From: CAYOPZ01 sp964406005
Lineage (GTDB): Bacteria > Bacteroidota > Bacteroidia > Bacteroidales > SM23-62
DNA: 64,000 nucleotides
NCBI GenBank assembly: GCA_964406005.1
Contig: CAYOPZ010000002.1
Location: 1-64,000 of the forward strand
Direction of reading: 5' to 3'
Each line of letters opens with the position of its first letter. Position 1 is the first letter of the stretch. Below are positions 17,846 to 25,833 of the stretch, one piece after another. The notes under the pieces were generated by a model. That model saw only the letters and a list, made by a program, of their open reading frames with translations, was not told the DNA's origin and made no database searches. The position numbers and the translations under genes were made by a program.

Positions 17846-18292
17846 ATGAAAACACGAACCAACATAACCGAAGAAGATCTGAAAATGAAGAGGATCACTC
17901 CCTTCAAAGTTCCCGGGAATTATTTCGATGATCTTCCGGCCCGGATTCAGGAAAGGATTGCTGCACACAGCACCTCAAGATTCATAAGGGTATATGATTT
18001 CGTTCGCCCCAAACTGGCATATGCAGCCATGTTCGTAGGATTAATCATAACCGGGTACATCGGTATGAAGATCATAACTCACAACCCGCCGGAGAATGGT
18101 CTGACGGCAGATGAGATCATGGATGCCATCGAATATTACGGGTACGACTTCGACGATGAAATGTTCATTTCTGCCATGCTTGAGTCCAATGCGGACTTTT
18201 TTACTGAGGAAACAGATGCGGAAACCGAAGCAATAATTGAGTATCTTGCCGAGGATGAAATAGATTTCAGTGAATACATGGACGAATATTAA
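17846..18292 (+). CDS. Single-pass membrane protein after ECF sigma factor, putative anti-sigma
   Basis: 148 residues from the ATG at 17846, which has a strong GGAGGG 5 nt upstream. The cytoplasmic N-terminus carries FKVPGNYFDDLPARIQERI, a motif I know from many short Bacteroidota proteins encoded after ECF sigma factors. One membrane helix lies at about residues 57-77. The outside part is very acidic (FTEETDAETEA, EYLAEDEIDFSEYMDEY). An anti-sigma role is inferred from position and topology; no recognised anti-sigma domain is seen. Confidence 0.75.
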   Translation: MKTRTNITEEDLKMKRITPFKVPGNYFDDLPARIQERIAAHSTSRFIRVYDFVRPKLAYAAMFVGLIITGYIGMKIITHNPPENGLTADEIMDAIEYYGYDFDDEMFISAMLESNADFFTEETDAETEAIIEYLAEDEIDFSEYMDEY

Positions 18293-18301
18293 ATACCTGC
18301 T

Positions 18302-18784
18302 ATGAAAACCATCAAGCATGTTTTTGCATTGTTTGTGATTCTTAACTTACCGGTACTGGTTCTGCACGGACAGAACCGTACGGGGCAGAACAATGAGAAT
18401 GAGGAGAAATTCAGGTCCATGAAAATCGCCTTTTTTTCCGAACGGATCGGACTGACTCCGGAGGAAGCGGAAAAATTCTGGCCCGTGTACAACGACTACG
18501 AAAAGAAAAAAGCGGACCTGAATGCCGAACGACGGGACAAATTCAGAAATTACGGTACCCGGATCGAACAAATGACGGACGCACAGGTTGAGGAATTGAT
18601 CGATCAGAACATTGAATTTCAGAAAAGAGACACACAACTGGACGTGGATTTTCATGCGGAAATCAAGAAAGTGCTTCCCCCTAAAAAGGTAATGAAGCTA
18701 TATCTTGCAGAAACCCAGTTCCGGGAGTATATGCTCAGGCAACTAAGGGGAGACAGGGACAGTCAAAGAAACAACAGATACTGA
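18302..18784 (+). CDS. Exported Spy/CpxP-like helical protein (ECF cassette)
   Basis: 160 residues with a signal peptide ending near LHGQ. The mature part is charged and helical, with LTPEEAEKFWPVYNDYEKKK and repeated Lys/Glu/Arg stretches, like periplasmic CpxP/Spy-type proteins. Such proteins are often annotated in Bacteroidota as sensors of ECF-type sigma factors. It starts 9 nt after the putative anti-sigma gene, so the three genes form one cassette. Periplasmic stress sensing is inferred from neighbourhood and family resemblance, not shown. Confidence 0.75.
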   Translation: MKTIKHVFALFVILNLPVLVLHGQNRTGQNNENEEKFRSMKIAFFSERIGLTPEEAEKFWPVYNDYEKKKADLNAERRDKFRNYGTRIEQMTDAQVEELIDQNIEFQKRDTQLDVDFHAEIKKVLPPKKVMKLYLAETQFREYMLRQLRGDRDSQRNNRY

Positions 18785-18808
18785 GGTTCTCCCCCTGTCA
18801 CAGATCAC

Positions 18809-18839
18809 TTGAACCATTCAGATATTCACCGTATTTTTG
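18809..18839 (+). promoter_or_regulatory. Bacteroidota-type promoter of the isoaspartyl methyltransferase gene
   Basis: TTG at 18809-18811, 20-nt spacer, TATTTTTG at 18832-18839 (full TAnnTTTG match). Transcription would start near 18844, giving a leader of about 49 nt. Confidence 0.6.
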
Positions 18840-18892
18840 TAAATGGTCTGATTCCGGAAAACCAATTGCCAGTCCGATAAGTAATAAGGCCC

Positions 18893-19639
18893 ATGCCGAA
18901 GACCTTTTGCTACCTGCTTATTATTCATGTCCTTCTCATGAATTGTTCCGGAACCGGCCGGAAAGTTGAAATGTCTGAAAATCAGACCATACAGGAAGCT
19001 TCATGGCAAGAGAAGGCATCCGGAATGGTGGAGTCCCAGATCATTTCACGTGGCGTCTCCGACCCAGCTGTGATACGGGCAATGAAAAATACGCCAAGGC
19101 ATTTGTTCCTTCCGGAGAATCTCAGGAATTATGCCTATAACGACCAGCCGCTGCCCATAGGCAGCGGCCAGACCATCTCTCAGCCTTATATAGTGGCTTT
19201 AATGACAGAGTACCTTGAGCTTACAGGCAATGAGAAAGTCCTTGAAATCGGCACCGGCTCAGGATACCAGGCTTCCATCCTGTCACAGCTGGCAGATACC
19301 TGTTATACCATTGAAGTTGTGAAGGAACTGGCCGCAACATCAGCGGAACGGCTGGAAAGGCTGGGATACGACAATGTCGTTGTCAAATGGGGAGACGGAT
19401 ACAAGGGATGGCCGGAACACGCGCCTTTTGACCGGATCATTATCACTGCCGCACCCGAGGAAATACCCCAGGAGCTTGTGAACCAGCTTGGCGCCGGAGG
19501 GAGGATGGTTGTCCCTGTCGGCGTTCACGTGCAGGATCTTGTCCTGATCACCAAGACCAGCAGGGGAATCCGAAAACAAAGCATTATTCCTGTCAGGTTT
19601 GTCCCTATGATTCACCCTGGCGATTCCATCCCAGATTAA
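18893..19639 (+). CDS. pcm: Protein-L-isoaspartate O-methyltransferase with N-terminal export signal
   Basis: Repairs L-isoaspartyl residues in damaged proteins using S-adenosylmethionine. The catalytic domain is complete: RHLFLPENLRNYAYNDQPLPIG, GQTISQPYIVA, motif I VLEIGTGSGYQ, and the post-motif FDRIIITAAPEEIP. Unusually, the first 22 residues form a basic-hydrophobic signal ending in LLMNCSG, like a lipobox with Cys18, although Asn at -1 is not canonical. An internal ATG at 18971 (residue 27) would give a normal-length cytoplasmic enzyme. Which start is used decides the location; I keep the first ATG and flag the doubt. Confidence 0.9.
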   Translation: MPKTFCYLLIIHVLLMNCSGTGRKVEMSENQTIQEASWQEKASGMVESQIISRGVSDPAVIRAMKNTPRHLFLPENLRNYAYNDQPLPIGSGQTISQPYIVALMTEYLELTGNEKVLEIGTGSGYQASILSQLADTCYTIEVVKELAATSAERLERLGYDNVVVKWGDGYKGWPEHAPFDRIIITAAPEEIPQELVNQLGAGGRMVVPVGVHVQDLVLITKTSRGIRKQSIIPVRFVPMIHPGDSIPD

Positions 19640-19647
19640 CACTCCTT

Positions 19648-20991
19648 TTGAAGAGCAAATACGGATTATACACAGCCCTCTCCATTGTTGTCGCAAACAT
19701 GATCGGGACAGGTATTTTTACAAGCCTCGGTTTCCAGATCATGGAACTTAAAACGGGATTTGCAGTCCTCTTCCTCTGGTTCCTGGGAGGAATCTCCGCC
19801 CTTATCGGAGCAATGGCCTATGCCGAGCTGGGGGGATTTATGCCGCGGTCGGGCGGCGAATATCATTTTCTGTCAAGGATCTATCATCCCGCCCTTGGTT
19901 TCCTCTCGGGCTGGGTGTCCTTTTTTGTCGGATTTGCTGCCCCGGCAGCCGCAGCTTCAGTGGCTCTGGCTGCATATTTTTCGGCTGCAATCAATGCACC
20001 TTCCCACGTTTGGATCATTCCCTTCAATCAGGTGCTTGCCATTGGCACCGTCCTGGTTTTGTCCTGGCTGCACTCCCGATACAAAAGGGCAGGAGCGGGA
20101 TTCCAGAACTTCGTCACGAGTTTTAAGATTCTGGTGCTGCTTGGCTTTATCGCTGCCGGGCTCATTGCCAAACCGGACCAGGGCATTGATTTTTCCTTGA
20201 AGCATGAAGCCCTGAAGGAGATCGCCAGTCCTGCATTTGCCGTTGCCATCTTTTTTGTGAGCTTTGCGTATTCCGGATGGAATGCATCCGCCTATATCGC
20301 CGGGGAAATAAAAAATCCCGGAAAAAACATACCCATCAGTCTCATTGCGGGAACAAGCCTGGTGGCCCTGTTGTATATGCTCATTACGTACGTATTCCTG
20401 AAAACCATACCTGCCGGAATCATGGAAGGGAAAATAGAGATCGGATTCCTGTTCGGGCAGCAGGTATTCGGTATCAATGCGGGAAAAATAATCGGTGTTC
20501 TTTTCAGCCTGCTGCTTTTCTCAACGGTGAGTTCTCTCATTATCACCGGGCCCAGGGTCACCCAGATGATGGGAGAGGATTATACCCGGATCCGCTGGTT
20601 TGCACAGAATTCAGGACATGATACCCCATCAAGGGCCATCTATATACAGGCTGTAATTGCAGTGATTTACATACTGACTGCAACATTCGAACAAATGATC
20701 ACCTATATAGGATTCACCCTGAACATGATGACCCTTCTGACTGTACTTGGAATGATGATCAACCGGAAAAGATACGGGAAATTGAAATCCTTTCCATTCC
20801 GGATGAAACCCTATCCCCTGCTCCCTGTCATCTTCCTTGTCGTCAATACGTGGATACTGGTATACGGATTGATATACCGGCCGGTTGAATCAACTGCCGG
20901 CCTTCTTACCACCGCCCTGGGCTTTATTGTCTGGCTTCGACTGACAGGACCAGCCTCCGGAACCGGGCCCCGCACAAGTCAGGTCTCATAA
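19648..20991 (+). CDS. APC superfamily amino acid permease
   Basis: Inner-membrane amino acid transporter. About twelve hydrophobic segments over 447 residues. The first helix has the APC signature IVVANMIGTGIFTSLG, and YAELGGFMPRSGGEYHFL follows helix 2-3. The conserved helix 6 region FFVSFAYSGWNASAYIAGEIKNP is present and fits LAT/YfnA-like permeases. Substrate not deducible. The start is a TTG at 19648, 8 nt after the methyltransferase stop, matching the family N-terminus. A small hairpin (AAAGC-GGC-GCTTT) overlaps the stop before convergent hisS. Confidence 0.9.
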   Translation: MKSKYGLYTALSIVVANMIGTGIFTSLGFQIMELKTGFAVLFLWFLGGISALIGAMAYAELGGFMPRSGGEYHFLSRIYHPALGFLSGWVSFFVGFAAPAAAASVALAAYFSAAINAPSHVWIIPFNQVLAIGTVLVLSWLHSRYKRAGAGFQNFVTSFKILVLLGFIAAGLIAKPDQGIDFSLKHEALKEIASPAFAVAIFFVSFAYSGWNASAYIAGEIKNPGKNIPISLIAGTSLVALLYMLITYVFLKTIPAGIMEGKIEIGFLFGQQVFGINAGKIIGVLFSLLLFSTVSSLIITGPRVTQMMGEDYTRIRWFAQNSGHDTPSRAIYIQAVIAVIYILTATFEQMITYIGFTLNMMTLLTVLGMMINRKRYGKLKSFPFRMKPYPLLPVIFLVVNTWILVYGLIYRPVESTAGLLTTALGFIVWLRLTGPASGTGPRTSQVS

Positions 20992-21006
20992 AGCGGCGCT
21001 TTCCGT

Positions 21007-22368
21007 TCACCGGCCCAGGCGCCGGATGGTTTCTTCAACAGACAGCTCCTGCTGCTCCCCGCTATTCATGTCTTTCAGGGTAAGAACCTGTTTTTGCAGT
21101 TCATCTTCCCCGACGAGTGCAACAAATGGAATGGAATTGTTATTTGCGTAAGCCATCTGCTTTTTAAGCTTTACAGGATCCGGATACAGCTCCGTCTCAA
21201 TACCGGCTTTCCTGAATTCAGGAAGGACGGACAGTATGAATTCTTCCTCCCTGCGGCCAAAGTTCACAAACAGCAAACGGGTGCCCGTTATGATCTCTCC
21301 GGGGAAAAGGTCCTTTTTTTCAAGTACATCGAAAATCCTGTCCGCTCCGAATGATATTCCCACACCGGATACATCCCCGAGACCGAAAATTCCGGTCAGG
21401 TCATCGTATCTCCCGCCCCCGCAGATACTGCCTATTTCCATATCCCTGGAAAGCACCTCGATGATGACACCCGTATAATAATCAAGTCCCCTGGCCAGGG
21501 AAAAATCCAGATGAACATCCGCTTTCAGGTCAGTTCCATCGAGGTAAGCAAGCAGGCTTTTCAGTTCCAGAATACCCTGCTTCCCCGTATTGCTTCCCTC
21601 CAGGATGTCCTCAAGTTTTAAAAGTTTTGTGCCGTTGTCACCCGATATCCTTATGATGGACCGGATCTTATTTAAGGTTTCTTCCTGAATACCGCGACCT
21701 TTCAGCTCATCGAGGACTTTTTCGACACCTATCCTGTCAAGCTTATCGAACGTTGCGGCAATATCGGCCATGAGCCCGGATCCGCCGGGTATCTCCGCCA
21801 TGCCGGAAAGGATCTTGCGGTGGTTTATCTTCACCAGTACCCCCATGCCCAAACGATCGAAAACCTGGTCGATGATCTCGATCAGTTCAAGCTCATTGAG
21901 CATGGATCTGCTTCCTACGATATCCGCATCACACTGGAAGAATTCGCGGTACCTTCCTTTCTGGGGCCGGTCCGCCCGCCAGACAGGCTGGATCTGGTAG
22001 CGCCTGAATGGAAAAGTGATCTCACTTCGATGCTGTACCACATATCTGGCAAGAGGAACGGTAAGATCATAACGGAGACCTTTCTCACTGATGAGGGTGG
22101 AAATTTTTCCCGAATCGCCACGGTTAAGCTGATCATCACTGAGGGCGGAAAGAAAATCCCCTGAATTAAGGATCTTGAACAACAGCTTGTCCCCTTCATC
22201 GCCGTATTTCCCGAGAAGGGTGTCCAGGCTTTCCATGGCCGGGGTTTCAATGGGCTGGTAACCGAACAGGCGGAACACATCTTCTATGGTCCTGAAAATA
22301 TACCTGCGGCGTGCCATGGCAGCCGGGGGATAATCTCTGGTTCCCTTGGGTATGCCTGTTTTCTTCAC
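21007..22368 (-). CDS. hisS: Histidyl-tRNA synthetase
   Basis: Class II aminoacyl-tRNA synthetase charging tRNA-His. N-terminal PKGTRDYPP. Motif 2 region with VWRADRPQKGRYREFFQCD. HisA signature ARGLDYYTG and motif 3 GGRYDDLTG with GISFGADRI. The C-terminal anticodon-binding domain covers about residues 355-453. Length 453 is usual for the bacterial type. It is the last gene of a three-gene run, starting 11 nt after the stop of an unknown exported protein gene, so it probably lacks its own promoter. Confidence 0.96.
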   Translation of the reverse strand: MKKTGIPKGTRDYPPAAMARRRYIFRTIEDVFRLFGYQPIETPAMESLDTLLGKYGDEGDKLLFKILNSGDFLSALSDDQLNRGDSGKISTLISEKGLRYDLTVPLARYVVQHRSEITFPFRRYQIQPVWRADRPQKGRYREFFQCDADIVGSRSMLNELELIEIIDQVFDRLGMGVLVKINHRKILSGMAEIPGGSGLMADIAATFDKLDRIGVEKVLDELKGRGIQEETLNKIRSIIRISGDNGTKLLKLEDILEGSNTGKQGILELKSLLAYLDGTDLKADVHLDFSLARGLDYYTGVIIEVLSRDMEIGSICGGGRYDDLTGIFGLGDVSGVGISFGADRIFDVLEKKDLFPGEIITGTRLLFVNFGRREEEFILSVLPEFRKAGIETELYPDPVKLKKQMAYANNNSIPFVALVGEDELQKQVLTLKDMNSGEQQELSVEETIRRLGR

Positions 22369-22379
22369 TCCCCCTGGTC

Positions 22380-23228
22380 CTATTTGCTGATTTTTTTCAG
22401 GTCTTTTGCCAGGAATCCGTCCGGTTTCTTATCATTTATCATATGGTAGTCGAAATAATAGAACCTGGCGTCGCTGGCCCCGATCAGTATCTTGTAACAA
22501 CGCGCCTTCAGTCTTGTACCCTCGGGTCCTACCTTATGGAGGAATACAACATCCTCGTTCCTGTTCTTCACAGCCTCCCGGATTTCATCCCTGGTGACCA
22601 TCTTGAATTCATACGGGTAAATCTTGCTTATCCGTGCAGCAGAATTTATATCAGGGGCCATCTCATCGGCCACAAGCCACAGTGTTTTTTCCTTAACATC
22701 ACCCATGTTATCATTATAATGCTTGAATACGTTTGCAGATATGATGTCGGGATTCTCATGGATCAGCCTGATATGGTTCTGGATGAACCTGACAAGTATG
22801 CCCAGCTTGTAGTTATAGGTCTCATCTTCGGCATTGGCATATGCCACAGGCACGGATACGAGATCGGGCATCTGGTTGATCTGAAAATAATCGCCTCCCA
22901 GGGAAAGGTTGAGGAATTTATATTTGGCCTGTAATTTGTCATTTTCGAAAACCACCGTTGTAAGGAAAAGGAATGAATAACCGGGATCCATTCTTTTCTC
23001 TTCGAATTCCGAATACGGAATTATCTCGTATTCCGTAAGTTCCCATTCGGAATCCATTACTTCTTCAATTTCAGAATCAAAAGTATTCAGGGGATTGATG
23101 TCCTGTACCACCAGGGTTTTGGTCGTAAAGAAATGATCCAGATCTTCAGGTGTCGGCACATACTGGGCACTGGTAAAAATGCCGGGAACAGCAATGAACA
23201 GGAGAAGGGCGATTCTTTTCATGATCAT
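22380..23228 (-). CDS. Unknown exported protein upstream of hisS
   Basis: 282 residues; I do not recognise a family. A signal peptide (MKRIALLLFIAVPGIFTSAQ) suggests export; the start may be either of two close ATGs (23228 or 23222). The mature part is mixed alpha/beta with many Tyr, Phe and acidic residues, and no cysteine pair, catalytic motif or membrane helix that stands out. It sits 14 nt after another unknown exported protein gene and 11 nt before hisS. Co-transcription with hisS suggests steady housekeeping expression. Confidence 0.75.
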   Translation of the reverse strand: MIMKRIALLLFIAVPGIFTSAQYVPTPEDLDHFFTTKTLVVQDINPLNTFDSEIEEVMDSEWELTEYEIIPYSEFEEKRMDPGYSFLFLTTVVFENDKLQAKYKFLNLSLGGDYFQINQMPDLVSVPVAYANAEDETYNYKLGILVRFIQNHIRLIHENPDIISANVFKHYNDNMGDVKEKTLWLVADEMAPDINSAARISKIYPYEFKMVTRDEIREAVKNRNEDVVFLHKVGPEGTRLKARCYKILIGASDARFYYFDYHMINDKKPDGFLAKDLKKISK

Positions 23229-23242
23229 GATTGTGTGTATGA

Positions 23243-23959
23243 TTAATTCCGTGGAATATACAAGGGATTTCTTTCATTAAATCTCCTAAGATATAGAAAT
23301 TTTAACTGACGTTTTTTCTTTTTTCTGAGTTGTGCGTATTCATCATGCAGCTGGGGATCTTTCATCAACAATACTTCGAGTGCCTGGTAATTATATTCAT
23401 AGATCCTACCTTGTTCAAAATCAAATATATACTGTCTCAATTCATTTGAGGCAGTATTTACGGGGTACCCTCCTCCGTACCTGTAATTATAATCATAGGG
23501 ACTGGCATAATACGGATCGTAATACCTGGTGTCATATGTGGTTACCGTTGCAACAAAATGACAGATGCTTCCAACGACGGTTATCCTGTGGTAGTTCTGG
23601 TTCAGGGAGATGTACAGGATGCCATTCCTGCTGAATCCCCAGATATTTTCAGTCTCCGACTCCTGCTTCATGCCATACCGGTCATAATACCGGATTGTTT
23701 TCTCTGCCAGGACTTTCGTATAAAATTCCCTGTCGCTGTAATCGACCGTTGTAATGATCCCTGATTGGGGGATGGGATTGTCATTCCTGACCTGTTCGTA
23801 GCTCAGAAATACCCCGTCCCTGAATTTAAAATCGGGAGTATACCTGATCATATCTGCCGTATCGGTTACCGGCTGGGCAACCGAGACCCAAGCGGTCTTA
23901 AAAAGGATAAATATGCCGGACAGCACGATCCTGACCGGTCTGTTTCGCAAAACTTCCAT
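23243..23959 (-). CDS. Unknown exported Tyr-rich protein
   Basis: 238 residues; no family recognised. N-terminal signal-like segment to about residue 29 (TAWVSVAQ). The middle has a low-complexity Tyr run around residue 140-165 (YDTRYYDPYYASPYDYNYRYGGGY). The C-terminus is basic (RKKKKRQLKFLYLRRFNERNP). It likely opens the three-gene run that ends in hisS. The region upstream, shared with the divergent kinase gene, has a TAAATTTG box on this strand at 24082-24089 but with a long leader. Confidence 0.7.
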   Translation of the reverse strand: MEVLRNRPVRIVLSGIFILFKTAWVSVAQPVTDTADMIRYTPDFKFRDGVFLSYEQVRNDNPIPQSGIITTVDYSDREFYTKVLAEKTIRYYDRYGMKQESETENIWGFSRNGILYISLNQNYHRITVVGSICHFVATVTTYDTRYYDPYYASPYDYNYRYGGGYPVNTASNELRQYIFDFEQGRIYEYNYQALEVLLMKDPQLHDEYAQLRKKKKRQLKFLYLRRFNERNPLYIPRN

Positions 23960-24043
23960 CGTTCATCCAATCAACTGACACATTCAGTATCTTCCGGTCC
24001 AAACATCATACCATTGTTCCAACTTCCGAAAGAAGGTTTTTTT

Positions 24044-24059
24044 GTTTATATTTATAAAC
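24044..24059. promoter_or_regulatory. Palindrome in the divergent promoter region before the hybrid kinase
   Basis: Perfect inverted repeat GTTTATA-TT-TATAAAC inside the 152-bp divergent gap 23960-24111. Two-fold symmetry and location fit an operator for a dimeric regulator, but AT-rich palindromes also arise by chance. The rest of the gap is AT-rich with no clear full promoter. Confidence 0.3.
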
Positions 24060-24111
24060 GTTTCTGCATATCAGCCAACTACAAATTTACATATAAATAG
24101 GCCATGAATTA

Positions 24112-25824
24112 ATGCTCTCGCAAGAGAAAATATTCAAATTTTTCTCTTTCGGATTAAGTGAAAAAACAGACCCCCAGATACAGAACCGCATCCTGATAGC
24201 CAATATATTCAGCTTTCTCGGGATATGTTTTTTCCTTATGTTCGCCACCATCGATTTTTTCAACCAGATGTACTGGTTGTCCTGGATCCTTGTCGGAGCG
24301 TCCGCTCTTACCGCCGGGATCATGATCTATATCAACAGAACCCTCAAGCTCGCACTTGGCATTCCTTTCCTGCTGGGAATCATGGCCATCCTTCTGATGG
24401 TCATCCTGATCACCGGAGGCACGGGAGATACGGGTTATTTTTGGGCCCTGACCTTCCCCATCATCTCCCTGGTCCTGCTGGGCCCGGTACGCGGAGGCAT
24501 TTCATCTCTCACCTATTTCGCATTGCTCGCCGTTGTGCTTTTCGGGGATTTCGATTTCATGAATGCAACATTCACCAGGACATTCACCATCCGCTACCTG
24601 TTTACCTACCTGGGTATTTTTATCCTTACCTACACTTTTGAATATCTGCGAATCAAGAATATCAAACAACTTGACAAAAAACTCGAGGAAGCCGGCCTGG
24701 AGACCCGTTCAAAAGATGAATTCATTGCCAGGCTATCTCACCAGTTAAGAACCTCCCTGAATGACATTTCCCTGGTCAGTAACCTTGTCAGTAAATCCAA
24801 ACTGAACGAACAGCAGAGAGATATGATCGACACCATTCTGTCTTCCACGAACAACCTTGTCGAAGCCGTAAACAATATCGTCAAGGTTACAAATATCGAT
24901 ATTCACGGTGTTAAAGAAAGCCACATACCTTTCGACCTGCAATCAGCGATAGAAAACATCCTGCAGTTATTTCCCTCCCGGGAATATAAAGATCTGCACC
25001 TTGAGATGGATTTTGATCCCACACTTTCCAACCTGGTTCTCGGCGATCCGGTAAGGATCAAGCAGCTTTTCCTGAACCTTATCGAGAACATAATGAAACA
25101 AAGCGAACCCGGTCTGATGACAGACATCCGCATCCAGGTCATTAACAACCGGGAAACCGATACCAGTCTGCAATTGCAATTTTTTATCAGAGCCGGACAT
25201 ATCCGGGAACCCTCCGCTGCCGGTTCCGAAGCTCCCCGTGAGGGAATGCCCCTCATACCTAAAAAAATGGATCTGTCCATCCCTCAAAGATTTGTCGAAA
25301 TCCTGGGAGGAGAAATGACTACCGAATCAACCGGTAACCATACTGTTTTCAGTTTCAAACTGGATTTTATCAAATCGGAGACAAAAATCGGCAAGGGAGT
25401 GATACCGGACCAGCTGAACGGTTTAATCACTTCCAGGAAGGTAGCACTCAAGGATGCCAATATACTTCTTGCAGAAGACAACATCATCAATCAAAAGATC
25501 GTAACCCTCAGCCTTGAAAAACTGGTAAGGAATATAGATATCGCGCACAACGGAAAGGAGGCCCTTGACAAGTTCGGGCTGACCAATTACGACCTCATCC
25601 TGATGGATATACAGATGCCCGTTATGGATGGTTTTCTTGCCACCAAGAAAATCCGGGAGATCGAAGCCAGCACTAACTCTTTCACTCCGATTATCGCGAT
25701 CACGGCAAATGCCATGTCCGGAGACAGGGAAACCTGCCTGGCTGCCGGTATGGATGACTATATCAGCAAACCGGTCCAGATCGAACTGCTCGTCCAGAAG
25801 ATGAAATCACTCCTTTCCAAATAA
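24112..25824 (+). CDS. Hybrid sensor histidine kinase with degenerate ATP-binding domain
   Basis: 570-residue membrane sensor. Six or so membrane helices span residues 28-178, then a short coiled coil. HisKA helix has EFIARLSHQLRTSLND with phospho-acceptor His210. The ATPase domain keeps a partial N box (LFLNLIENIM, 319-328), but the DTGxGI G1 box and GLGL G2 box are missing; the corresponding stretches read IRAGHIREP and KKMDLSI. The C-terminal receiver (448-570) looks intact: acidic pocket ED455-456, Asp499 in LMDIQMPVMDG, and Lys553. It probably cannot autophosphorylate normally. It is convergent with the SpoIIE-type gene, 9 nt apart. Confidence 0.87.
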   Translation: MLSQEKIFKFFSFGLSEKTDPQIQNRILIANIFSFLGICFFLMFATIDFFNQMYWLSWILVGASALTAGIMIYINRTLKLALGIPFLLGIMAILLMVILITGGTGDTGYFWALTFPIISLVLLGPVRGGISSLTYFALLAVVLFGDFDFMNATFTRTFTIRYLFTYLGIFILTYTFEYLRIKNIKQLDKKLEEAGLETRSKDEFIARLSHQLRTSLNDISLVSNLVSKSKLNEQQRDMIDTILSSTNNLVEAVNNIVKVTNIDIHGVKESHIPFDLQSAIENILQLFPSREYKDLHLEMDFDPTLSNLVLGDPVRIKQLFLNLIENIMKQSEPGLMTDIRIQVINNRETDTSLQLQFFIRAGHIREPSAAGSEAPREGMPLIPKKMDLSIPQRFVEILGGEMTTESTGNHTVFSFKLDFIKSETKIGKGVIPDQLNGLITSRKVALKDANILLAEDNIINQKIVTLSLEKLVRNIDIAHNGKEALDKFGLTNYDLILMDIQMPVMDGFLATKKIREIEASTNSFTPIIAITANAMSGDRETCLAAGMDDYISKPVQIELLVQKMKSLLSK

Positions 25825-25833
25825 GGCACCCGC

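Noticed and set aside
20990..21002. AAAGC-GGC-GCTTT hairpin as a bidirectional terminator between the permease gene and hisS
   Set aside because: The stem is 5 bp with a 3-nt loop and no T-tract on either side; too weak to call.
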